DNA from: Paramacrobiotus richtersi
Taxonomy: Eukaryota > Tardigrada > Eutardigrada > Parachela > Macrobiotidae
Assembly: GCA_034698045.1 (NCBI GenBank)
Contig: JAQGAU010000400.1
Location: forward strand, 1 to 29,036
Length of the DNA: 29,036 bases
Direction: 5' to 3'
Numbering within the stretch: position 1 is the stretch's first letter; each line of letters begins with the position of its first letter. Position numbers and translations under genes: made by a program. The notes under the pieces were generated by a model. It did not search any database, had not been told where the DNA came from, and saw only the letters and a list, made by a program, of their open reading frames with translations. Shown here one piece after another: positions 21,901-29,036 of this stretch.

Positions 21901-24684
21901 ACGGACTATACTTTCCCGAAAGTATGGTTCAAGGACTTTCCTGTATTAAAGCGGGTGGTCTGAGATGTTAAAGTGCGGGATAATCTGTGCGACAGTTATG
22001 TGGATGTTCTTCAGAGCTGGGGAAACTCGTTCCACATGTTTTTTGTTTCAGCGTTTGAGTACCGAGATAATGCTTGGAATGTGCAGTTAGTCTTAGCCAC
22101 AGTCCCGTCGCATGCGAACTGGGATAACCTTTTATTTGAATTGATGCTGCTGAGTTGCTTTCTATAACTGTGTACCAAGGCCCTTGCTAATAAATTACTT
22201 TATAAGGCGCCATAATTATGTACCAAGGCGCTTGCTAATAAAGTACTTTATAGGGCGCCATCTCTTGAGCGCATAGCGCTGAAAACTTGCGTCACTACGA
22301 AACCGATGTCACACTGACTGCAGCCAGCTATCTCTGTACCTTTTGATTTCTTTATTCGATCTTTCTGCAATTCCGTTTGCTCGCGGATTGTATGGCCGTG
22401 TCATTGAGTGCTTTATTCCAAATTTTTTGTTCAAATTAGCGTTGACCTTCAAATACAGGAAGTTGTTGTAATCGCATAGTGGACAAAAGGTTGCACTAAT
22501 TTGCTATTACAGGGTTTTTGTATGCGTTTGCGGTACTAAGATGAACACTGTCTTAGTCATCGAAATTTTGATTTCGCGACAACTTTCGATGGTTCACGAC
22601 AACCGTCAAACTGCTTTTAATTGCATTACCTCATTACAAAACTCCTTGCCCCTGTCGCTAATTATCCGCTGAGGTGCGCCGTATTGACAATACACATTAT
22701 ACAAGGCGTCTGCAACGGTTTCTCCAGACTTGTTTGGAATCGGCACGGCAACTACGTATTTTGTATAGCAATCCACTAGCATCATTAAGTACCGGTTTCC
22801 GTTCTTTGTTGTTCCCATGTCAATAAGGTCCATTGCAACCACATGCCAGGCCTTAGCGCTGAACGCGATATTTCGCAAAGAATCCCGCACTTTCCCCACG
22901 CCTTTCCCTTCCAGATGGCAAACGCCACAGGAGTTAATCTAATACACGCAATACCGGGTCATCAATAGTTATTATTATCGAAGTGCAGAAGCTTGATCCT
23001 TTAAGAAACATCAGAATGGTTTGAAATAGATTAGGCCTGTTTCCGCATGATGTTCAGTTAAAGAAGCATCTATATGCCATAGCCAGCTGCATGACAATTT
23101 ACTTAATGCACTGGCCTGATTAATGTTCAGTGTGTATTTTGAAAGTGAGCAAGATGAAATACTCTACAGACTTGTAACAGATGACAGATAAGCATTCTGG
23201 CCAGATCAAGGTCGAATTGACATGGGGACTGCACACAATCCGTAGTTTCCAGATCTGCTTTTATGTTAACTACCGTGTGACGCGCGTAGTGTAGTGGCTA
23301 TGCGCAATGGGCTCGTCTTAACTACCCAGCATAAATATGATCCGGAGTAAAGTGTCACGCTTTACTGACAGCAGATCTGGAATCTGCTCCTTATTCTCTT
23401 TCCAACAATAGTCAACAGAAGGATTTAAGTGGGCCATTCTCAATAAGTTGGGTTGAATACCGAAGCGAACGGAATGAACATACGAATACGGCCTTACTGG
23501 TACATATAAACAGTCAGCTGCGCGTTCTGCGTATTATCTGCGTTCAAATAGCCAGAAACATAAAAATGTACGAAACACGTACACGTTCACACGAAGGATG
23601 TACGAAGCGGTGCAAAATTCTGCTTACATTGTACCGCTGCGTGATGTACTTTCTTAAAAACGATCGCATGCACGGCTACAATGGTCTGATGACTCTGATT
23701 ATTCAGTTGCCAAATTGTAGTGCTGTTGTGCTACAGTACGCTATTCTACCTTACATGTTACAGGAGTGGAATGACAAGACACCTTGTCAAATGGCATGCT
23801 TATATAATGAGTGTAAACTTGCGTATACATTTTCCACTTACAAACGTTTCAACGTCGGCTCTCATGGTCTTCCAGTAGTAGTGCCCGGATAACCTTTGCA
23901 ACATTCGATCTCGTCGAAGATGGTTAAATCTCCTGTACCAACCCAATACTATATACTTGAGCAGGAACTATGCTTGTTGTAGCCTTACTCATGAATTTCT
24001 TGCAGGATTTGTGTACGTTCTTTTGCCGTTTCGACGTACAACTCTTTTTCTTTTTTCTTGTTTTCCACATAAAGTTTTCCCTTTTCGAGCGTGAACCGTC
24101 GTGCCTGCTTCTTAATGATAACTTTCTGGCTTGTAGTCAGGCCAGGATAGTGTGCTCGTTTATCCGGATCCGAGGCAAGATAATAGCGGAGAGCCGCAAA
24201 ATTTGGCTCGGTGTCGTAAAATCGTAACGTTGGTTCAGACAATATTCCAGACTGCTCTTCTTCTGATTCGTCCTCAGTTTCATCTTCAGCTCGGCCACCA
24301 TCGTACTCACAGTCGGCTGCAAAAAATGTGCCGGTTTGGAAAACGTATACACTTTTGACCAAACAGTACGCGCAGCTACGCTCTGTAAACACTACATCAC
24401 CTTTGATGTGCTGGTCCCTGGCTGGCTGGAATACCGGCTTACGCTCTGCTGCCCTGTCGTGATTCTGAAAGAGAGGTAAGGTAAAATAAACGCTATGAAT
24501 TGTAATAATTAGAAGATGCGCCGAATCCGAATTTTAACACCGTCGATGTCCGTAGTTTCGATCGAAAGAGTAACTCGTCTAAGGCATGTATGGCTATCCA
24601 ATGACCGCCTTTTACCTCTGAACAGCATTTTATCAAAAGATCCAAAATAAAACGTTTTGATGCGGTGTAGTACTTCTTATTCAT
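14912..24684 (-). CDS. Ginger1-like integrase / triple Ulp1 protease / PHD protein, 13 exons, 1439 residues
   Basis: Exons (minus strand, 5' to 3'): 24616-24684, 23989-24464, 23842-23932, 22630-22938, 22340-22446, 20520-20899, 20010-20206, 19671-19811, 18219-18956, 17940-18017, 16924-17757, 15336-15968, 14912-15178. All junctions are GT-AG and all phases fit, giving 4,320 bases without a stop. Domains: acidic stretch 82-95; YP..LY region 117-156; HHCC zinc module H181, H186, C216, C219; integrase core D249, D307, E343; GPY/F-like module 478-530; basic, NLS-like linker 562-590; C48 domain 1 with H699, D716, Q751, C757; Lys-rich exon 837-862; C48-like domain 2 without H, Q, C; C48 domain 3 with H1256, D1280, Q1319, C1325; PHD finger 1394-1436. 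Integrase plus Ulp1 is known from Ginger1 cut-and-paste transposases, so DNA integration in the nucleus and SUMO/ubiquitin-like deconjugation are the expected activities. The first exon is the least certain: an upstream in-frame TAA supports ATG 24684, but an acceptor at 24676 is possible. Confidence 0.8.
15969..16923 (-). other. Intron between C48 domains 2 and 3, with 30-bp repeats
   Basis: A 955-base intron. It contains a 30-bp tandem repeat near its upstream (right) side and loosely related sequence in opposite orientation near 16050-16125. Confidence 0.6.
16629..16703 (+). repeat. 30-bp tandem repeat
   Basis: GGTGCCTGTA at 16631, GATGCCTATA at 16661 and GATGCCTATA at 16691 recur with exact 30-base spacing; GAACGGGGTG and TTAACGGTGG follow the first two. 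Fragments such as CTATAG, CCCTTTCAC and CACTCCTTTT at 16050-16125 look like inverted, diverged relatives. Confidence 0.6.
16924..18017 (-). other. Domain: Lys-rich exon and degenerate Ulp1-like domain 2
   Basis: A 26-codon exon (17940-18017) is a Lys/Glu-rich helix, KFKKFSKKEKEAWLEKKK. The following exon (16924-17757) begins with a polar linker, then repeats the C48 layout: NNRYALALCG where the other copies have N-H-Y/F, VHLFDSSNS retaining Asp, and ARFPSKRTALYSILYAT where Gln-x5-Cys-Gly should stand. The closing helix EELTAWFNNCRKNN aligns with LRQWVEICLESG of domain 1. His became Arg, Gln became Phe and Cys became Ala, so this copy should be catalytically dead. Confidence 0.75.
18219..18956 (-). 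other. Domain: Ulp1/C48 protease domain 1 (complete catalytic set)
   Basis: One 246-codon exon. The N-terminal part (SFGKMAVLQTDVEDM, then ITPNIVNVFLKTLK) matches the usual Ulp1 entry helix. Catalytic elements are GENHYCVSCW (His), VELYDSFAK (Asp) and QQQTDGVNCGFFAMAF (oxyanion Gln and nucleophile Cys). The domain closes with LRQWVEICLESG and FLPG. Known Ulp1 enzymes remove SUMO or related modifiers; the substrate here is unknown. Confidence 0.85.
19142..19400. mobile_element. Fold-back (MITE-like) element inside an intron
   Basis: Left arm 19142-19205 and right arm 19337-19400 are imperfect inverted repeats of about 60 bases around a 130-base centre. Matching blocks include TCTGGTTGTA with TACAACCAGA, CAGTAT with ATACTG, and TATGCAT on both sides. 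Such long terminal inverted repeats without coding capacity are typical of miniature inverted-repeat transposons. It sits in intron 18957-19670 of the integrase-protease gene. Confidence 0.7.
19671..19811 (-). other. Exon: basic proline-rich linker
   Basis: A 47-codon exon between TTTAG and AAA|GTAAGA encodes a polar linker with two basic clusters, SRKRVK and AKRPTPRQPK, about 15 residues apart. They resemble a bipartite nuclear localisation signal and would tether the integrase half to the protease half. Confidence 0.65.
20900..22339 (-). other. Longest intron of the integrase-protease gene (1,440 bases)
   Basis: Lies between the catalytic-Glu exon and the post-core exon. It contains a 48-bp tandem repeat at 22171-22260 and a CCGG-bounded inverted motif near 21338-21358; otherwise I see nothing coding. 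Confidence 0.55.
22171..22260 (+). repeat. 48-bp tandem repeat, two copies
   Basis: TGTACCAAGG begins at 22171 and again at 22219. Each copy continues with CTTGCTAATAAA.TACTTTAT and GGCGCCAT. The second copy contains the 12-bp palindrome TAAAGTACTTTA. Confidence 0.8.
22630..24464 (-). other. Domain: HHCC zinc module and first part of integrase core
   Basis: Exons 23989-24464, 23842-23932 and 22630-22938. The N-terminal part shows an early cysteine pair (C54, C57; C75 further on), a Glu/Asp-rich run, then the Gypsy-integrase pre-zinc region with TLEKGKLY and ERTQILQEIHE. The 56-base intron 23933-23988 splits codon 182. The next exon gives RFNHLRRDRMLQRLSGHYYW, the HHCC spacing being H-x4-H-x29-C-x2-C with INSCGVCHLEGKG in the following exon. 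The core then shows WHVVAMDLIDMG (first catalytic Asp), YLMMLVDCYTKYVVAVPIP and GAPQRIISDRGKEFCNE (second Asp). Confidence 0.85.
23247..23382. repeat. 136-bp fold-back with tRNA-like A box
   Basis: Perfect 12-bp arms TTCCAGATCTGC (23247-23258) and GCAGATCTGGAA (23371-23382) enclose inner arms GTGTGAC/GTGTCAC. Inside, TAGTGTAGTGG (from 23287) matches the polymerase III A box, followed by GGGCTCGTC and CCCAGC resembling a disrupted anticodon arm. No convincing B box. A tRNA-derived SINE remnant is possible. It lies in intron 22939-23841. Confidence 0.4.
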
Positions 24685-25137
24685 AAAGGGTTTTTAGAGA
24701 CTCCGCGTGCTAATCCTCATAACGTCTGCAGCGTTTAAATTTTAACGAAGATTTTAACACTGTGATGTCCTTGCAATTGCCGACTGTACTGTAAGTAATA
24801 ATTCTTTTACAGTAGTGTGTTAGGTATTCGGTTATACTGCTGAAAGCAACGCAAGCTTTCATACACTAACTTCATCTCTTTCACATTCATTTTAACCTGG
24901 TTACCTTGATCCATTTCTAATCAAGCTATCAGATTACTCTACACGCAGCAATGTTTGAAATACGATGACAAACTTGCAAAATTATACTAAGGCGTATATA
25001 TAAATACTAATTGTAACACTTAAGCAGAAGACGCCGTCGCATAGGGTGGGAGTTTCGTGTGGACCTAATGTTCACGTAAGAAAGCATCGGCCTGCTCTGC
25101 GCCACTTTCTCCTGGAGCTCTGCTGCGCGAGCCCTGG

Positions 25138-25623
25138 TCACTGATAACGATCTAACAGCCATGCTATACTCTTAAATACGCCTACTACACTGGGGGACGC
25201 GCTGCAGCGCTTTCGTAAGGCTGCGGCGCACACCAGGACAACGTCCTTGTCCAGCCGATGGCTCGCACTCGACTGTGCATGCAGCTCTATAAATTTCATT
25301 AACAGTCCGAGATTATGATTTTGTACCGGGATCTTCTGCTTGTCCTCAATGTCCGCAGAGTTTTTTGGCGTGCAAGGTTTGTGGCCTTGAACCGGGTTTT
25401 CAGGAGCAACTCCGGCACTTGGATATCTATATGCCCCATAACCTGGGTGAGGATGTACAAACTGTCCGTTGGGTGCTGCGTAAACATTCGTGGGGGGAAC
25501 GTGATATGCTTGCGGGAAAGGCGGTTGATTTGCATTAGTTGGACCACTGAACTGCGGATACGGCAAATAAGGCCACGGACACTGTGTATTTATGAACGGA
25601 TAAGGAGATTGAAAGGGATACAT
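25138..25623 (-). CDS. Pro/Tyr-rich 161-residue hypothetical protein
   Basis: ATG at 25623 (A at -3) opens a 161-codon frame on the same strand as, and about 450 bases upstream of, the integrase-protease gene. Residues 1 to about 90 are dominated by Pro, Tyr, Phe and Gln (MYPFQSPYPFINTQCPWPYL at the start), typical of disordered, self-associating or protein-binding tails. Residues about 105-161 look helical (NLGLLMKFIELHAQ; DKDVVLVCAAALRKRC; VFKSIAWLLDRY). After the TGA, both other frames stay open for another 25-40 codons, so an unrecognised intron or a frameshift near the 3' end is possible. It may be an accessory ORF of the same element, the true 5' exon of the transposase, or an unrelated gene. 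No family recognised. Confidence 0.45.
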   Translation of the reverse strand: MYPFQSPYPFINTQCPWPYLPYPQFSGPTNANQPPFPQAYHVPPTNVYAAPNGQFVHPHPGYGAYRYPSAGVAPENPVQGHKPCTPKNSADIEDKQKIPVQNHNLGLLMKFIELHAQSSASHRLDKDVVLVCAAALRKRCSASPSVVGVFKSIAWLLDRYQ

Positions 25624-26358
25624 TTTATGAACCAAAAACACTCAGGTATTACAAGCCGTTTCCACTACAATAGAATGCCATAAATGTGAATAGTCTTTTC
25701 ATGCGTTTCAATGCTAGGTTCTCCGATTAATGCTGCCTACGCATAGAAACAGCGCATCTCGCTCATCTTGGTATCGAAAGTTGTTTATAAATAGCAGCAT
25801 AATAAGCATTGTGGATACTGTTCATTGTAGTGGTTGTCATATTCAGATGCCGGCATCTCCTTCACTCATTCCGATACTGCTGTCTTGGCCAGTCAATTGT
25901 GTTACAGTCGATCACACGTTCGTCGCTGTGGGCTCATGCTGTGTTGATTGACTGGAAGGGAGGGATGCTGACATTCAATTGGACCTGGATGGAGGGATTG
26001 TGATAATCTGCTTGAGTAGAGGGAGCTGCTATAACGCAACAGAGACAGCCAGGCAAAGGAAGCGGCACCGAAAGAAGAGCATAATTCCACACATGCAGTC
26101 CATTGCAGTTACTGTCCATTGCTGCGTATTCCACACCCGCCGTTTGATATAAGATACATTAATTATACCGACATCCGAAACTCATTTTATATTACTACCT
26201 CTCACAAACCGAACGGCTGGACAGTTATCTTTGTGCAAATTTTATCTATCACTATTCGGGAATACAAGTTGCCCCGTCATTTTAAAATATGGCAGGTGAC
26301 CATTATCAAGGAGAGTAATGTCACAATTCGTTTCAGTTATACGTTTACTCTTTAATCA

Positions 26359-26410
26359 TAATAATATTGTTTTTATTATTGTTATTATTATACTACAGTA
26401 GCTAAAACTC
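26359..26410 (+). repeat. (ATT)n microsatellite with CTACAGTAGC flank, copy 2
   Basis: TTATTATTGTTATTATTATA is followed directly by CTACAGTAGCTAAA, mirroring the layout at 11516-11570. Confidence 0.55.
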
Positions 26411-26804
26411 TATCGCATAGCCGTGTTCTGTAATAACTACCGAGGGGCGTTGGTTCGTTATAGTTAATAACCATAGACCAATACGCCGGGAAAATAGATT
26501 TATACTCACACACTAATTAGCCTTTGCCTGCAGAACTATTGATGAGATCTCTTGACCAAGGAAACTTGACTTTTTAACTTGATGCACTGCCGGCAAAATA
26601 CGACTGAAAGGCCTCGTTTTACTGTCCACCTTGCAGAAATTCAGCACAAAATCTTGCATTGACTTATGCAGCACCTTATTCCAACGCACTTCCGACAGTC
26701 CAAATGATAAAAAGAAACAACAAGGTTACGAGCTTCTTTGTTGGCAAGGTTTTCTGCCGCCCACATTAAACGGGTAATTTTCCGACTCTGCATAATACAG
26801 GTAG

Positions 26805-26820
26805 TTATATATATATATAT
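26805..26820. repeat. (TA)n dinucleotide run
   Basis: About eight TA dinucleotides, no other feature attached. Confidence 0.7.
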
Positions 26821-27405
26821 TGCAGTTATTTCATTGCCCCCAGTCAAATAACAGCTTCACTGATTTATCACATAGAATGTTTTGAAATCAGTACGCGATA
26901 GGGCTGTCGACTAGATGAATAAATGACGGTACCGCCACATCCCGCAAAGTTACCGGTGTCATCACTGTGAGGGCTTGGCCATTCCCTCCCTGTTCTATCC
27001 TGGCATATCGGCTTTTGTCTGCGCTTACTTCCCCCACAATGCGCTTGTTCGATCAAACGAGTCTGCCAACCTAATGGACGGTTGTAGCGGGCCTGCTAGC
27101 GCACGGCGCGATATGGGGATTGTGACCTTTACCTGGACTACGGTGCTCGTTTACTCTGTCATGCGCAGGTAGAATAGATGGCTGTGCTCAAGAATTTGGC
27201 TTCGTTGCATGCATGTGGTGTGGATTTCAGTCCGTTTCTGTCCGTTCTGGTGGAGGGATTGCGTGGCAGGTACTGGTTATACTGATCCTGTAATACCTGT
27301 ATGAAGCAATTTTTGTAAATCTTGTATTTTATACGGTTAGAAGCATTATACATGTCGTAATAAAAGTACTTCACTTCGTATTTACCAAACAAACAAACAT
27401 TATCG

Positions 27406-27666
27406 TTACACATTCGCTGCCCGCCCTGGCCGAATTACAGAGAACACTTCGTCTAAGTTGGCCGATGGAGGGGCTGTTCCCAGAACAGCCATGGCGTTGG
27501 CATGCTGCAGCTCGATGCTGATCCGCTGGTAGACGTATTCTTTGGCTCGCTTCTTTCCCGTTTCTTCGCGGATCTTCTTGGTCAAACTGCACATCAGTCG
27601 GTGCGCTTCCGGACCCCACGGTCCCATCGTTCCCATCGTAATTTTTGGGGTGCAGCTACTATGCAA
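27406..27666 (-). pseudogene. Second non-LTR reverse transcriptase C-terminal fragment
   Basis: The minus-strand frame shows TMGPWGPEAHRLMCSL, IREETGKKRAKEYVYQRISI and ELQHANAMAVLGTAP, the same post-catalytic tail pattern (G.WG.E...TG......QR.S...Q..NA..VLGT) as the copy at 2.6-2.95 kb but of a clearly different lineage. The fragment lacks the WD.T..DT block and everything upstream. A TTTCTTTCGCAG acceptor-like sequence lies just upstream, so exonisation cannot be excluded. Confidence 0.6.
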
Positions 27667-28771
27667 ATCGATACTGCGAAAGAAACAGGGCCTGTGGATG
27701 ATAGTCCCGCGTGGAGGATATTTTTATTCTCTTTCCAGGTGGTTTACGTTTTACTGAACGCCAAATACCGCGACAAGTGTTCCAACGCCGCTTTCACAAG
27801 CAAATGCAATCAGGACGAAAATAATCCGTCGCGCACACGAGGCAGATCGGTCTCGAACGCTAAAGACGATGCACATTTGATTTTATTCGGACTTATCTAA
27901 TTGTGCAAAAGGTCGGCCATAAACTTTTCGGATGACTCGTTTTCCTCGCACTTATTACGCAGAACTATAGCTACCTGGATAAGATTGGTAACTTGGCATG
28001 AATCGGCAAAGATGTACTGATGAAAGTGGTTTCTCAGTATTCCCTAATGCGGGAATAAGCGGTCATTGCTTTAAGGGGACCATAAATTATTGATATGCCC
28101 GTTGTAGACAGATACCTAATGCACCACTGCTGTCCCGTTATGCCTTGTTCCTTGTTTTTAATTGAAATTTTATTTCGTGTTTTCATGTCAATCTATATTT
28201 GCTGAATAATGTTCTCTTTTTACTGATCAAATGTTCTCTGTAATCCAAAATTTGGAAGGCTATGTTAGCTCATTATGTATGTGGCTACTCTTTGATGTAC
28301 AGTTTCGCTATCCTGTACAACTTCTCTAATTTGCGATCTCCTTGTTTCCGTAATGTTGTTCGTCAATGTTTGTTCTAGCGAAAGAGTCGCGTATTATGTA
28401 TGTGCAACATTTGAGAACGATATAAAATATGTGAAGATTTCAAAGTCTATGGTAATACACACCGTGAAACTCGCATCTCGGTCTTACTGGTTATGCCTTG
28501 AATTTAGGTCTATTGTAGAAAATTGTTTTCTTAGAAACAGATATAGAAATTATCATTGTACAGTCGTAAAGGGTAGGAAAGTTTGGTTTTGTTTCCGGCC
28601 AAAACGCGCAGAAGTTTCCAAAACAATTATATAATCACTGGCATGGTTCTGCGTTATAGCTTTTCAAAGAATAACACCAGATCATGTTGAGCATTTGCTA
28701 TATGGATGCGTTGGTTGTCGCGGGACTACTCGGAGTATTACGATGATTCTGATAACATTTTTTAACGATAG
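27667..28771. other. No gene recognised
   Basis: AT-rich DNA. A 93-codon plus-strand frame at 28353-28634 has no motif, start context or splice support and is treated as chance. Confidence 0.4.
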
Positions 28772-28877
28772 CCTCATAAACCAATTTTCTAGGCAAAAAG
28801 GTTAGTACCCATAAACCTTTTTGCCGGACAAAAAGGTTTATATTCATAAACCTTTTTGCCGGGCAAAAAGGTTTATG
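28772..28877. repeat. Near-perfect palindromes of the CATAAACC family
   Basis: 28811-28823 and 28829-28841 are exact 13-bp inverted arms (ATAAACCTTTTTG / CAAAAAGGTTTAT) around CCGGA. 28845-28877 is a 33-base perfect palindrome with a single central G (arms CATAAACCTTTTTGCC / GGCAAAAAGGTTTATG). A decayed unit precedes them at 28772-28808. Unit starts are about 35 bases apart, as at 13.3 kb. Confidence 0.85.
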
Positions 28878-29036
28878 ACCACACACAGATTTTGCCGGTG
28901 GGAAGATTTACGACATGTCTTACCAAGGAGGAGCGCTTTATGATGTAAATTGATACGCCCGTGTATCAGAACCGCTGAATGGCGCGCATGGCTGTCTGTC
29001 ACGCAGAGATGCTGTATGAAACACAATATCGTGCAT
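28845..29036 (-). mobile_element. Dispersed repeat with palindromic end, minus-oriented copy, cut by window edge
   Basis: Reverse complement of the element at 13143-13332 in the same order of landmarks, beginning with the palindromic units and running to the right edge of the window (GCAGAGATGCTGT near 29000). The two copies are separated by about 15.5 kb and face each other. Confidence 0.65.

Larger units (their letters stand above)
20010..22446 (-). other. Domain: catalytic Glu, integrase C-terminal region and GPY/F-like module
   Basis: Exon 22340-22446 gives FGIKHSMTRPYNPRANGIAE, placing the catalytic Glu 35 residues after the second Asp, the classic D35E spacing. The exon ends AAAAG|GTACAG and joins 20520-20899, which reads WDQRIPDALRALRQEQHKTT then GYTPHELFH, the usual post-core pattern of Gypsy integrases; the number of residues from Asn346 to the Trp-Asp pair equals the family spacing. 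Exon 20010-20206 adds GDTVFF and LKGPARVI, matching the GPY/F module, although the usual Tyr/Phe after Gly-Pro is Ala here. Confidence 0.8.
25624..27405. other. No supported gene; minor repeats
   Basis: Contains a 14-bp palindrome AGATGCCGGCATCT at 25845-25858, an (ATT)n tract near 26360-26392 and a (TA)n run at 26805-26820. A more GC-rich patch at about 26930-27175 has an open plus-strand frame ending in GIVTFTWTTVLVYSVMR before CAG|GTAGAA, which might be an exon, but I cannot anchor it to a gene. Confidence 0.35.

Overview
This window looks like nuclear DNA of a multicellular invertebrate. Coding sequence is split by GT-AG introns of about 56 to 1,440 bases, intergenic DNA is long and AT-rich, and the area is littered with retrotransposon remnants, fold-back elements and tandem repeats. 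One gene resembles the seven-helix gustatory-receptor-like chemoreceptors of invertebrates. Nothing in the sequence fixes the species or phylum.

Layout. From 1 to 1796, on the minus strand, lies the part of a Pro/Thr-rich gene that runs off the left edge. From 2.5 to 2.95 kb (minus) is the 3' tail of a non-LTR retrotransposon reverse transcriptase. Weak hypothetical exons lie at 3.2-4.2 kb (minus). A single-exon seven-helix receptor gene spans 4948-6087 (minus). From 6.1 to 11.0 kb I find no gene, only low-complexity DNA and copies of a short hairpin repeat. At 11.05-12.3 kb (plus) is a two-exon gene for a small multi-pass membrane protein. From 12.3 to 14.9 kb is repeat-rich DNA with a 35-bp palindromic tandem repeat, whose surrounding sequence recurs in inverted orientation at 28.8-29.04 kb.

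The main object is a minus-strand gene from 24684 down to 14912. Thirteen exons can be joined at GT-AG sites in compatible phases into one open frame of 1,439 codons without a stop. The predicted protein carries, in order, an acidic N-terminus, an HHCC zinc-binding module, a Gypsy-type integrase core with a D-57-D-35-E triad, a GPY/F-like module, a basic linker, three tandem Ulp1/C48 cysteine-protease domains, and a C-terminal PHD finger. The first and third protease domains keep His, Asp, Gln and Cys; the middle one has lost His, Gln and Cys. Integrase plus a C-terminal Ulp1 protease is the plan of Ginger1 DNA transposases; three protease domains with a dead one in the middle, plus a PHD finger, is not an arrangement I recognise as described. 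I found no terminal inverted repeats, so whether this is an intron-bearing transposon or a domesticated host gene stays open. A Pro/Tyr-rich reading frame (25138-25623, same strand) lies just upstream and may be a partner gene or a 5' exon.

The introns of this gene hold a 260-bp fold-back element, a 136-bp fold-back with a tRNA-like A box, and 48-bp and 30-bp tandem repeats. A second reverse-transcriptase tail lies at 27.4-27.7 kb (minus).
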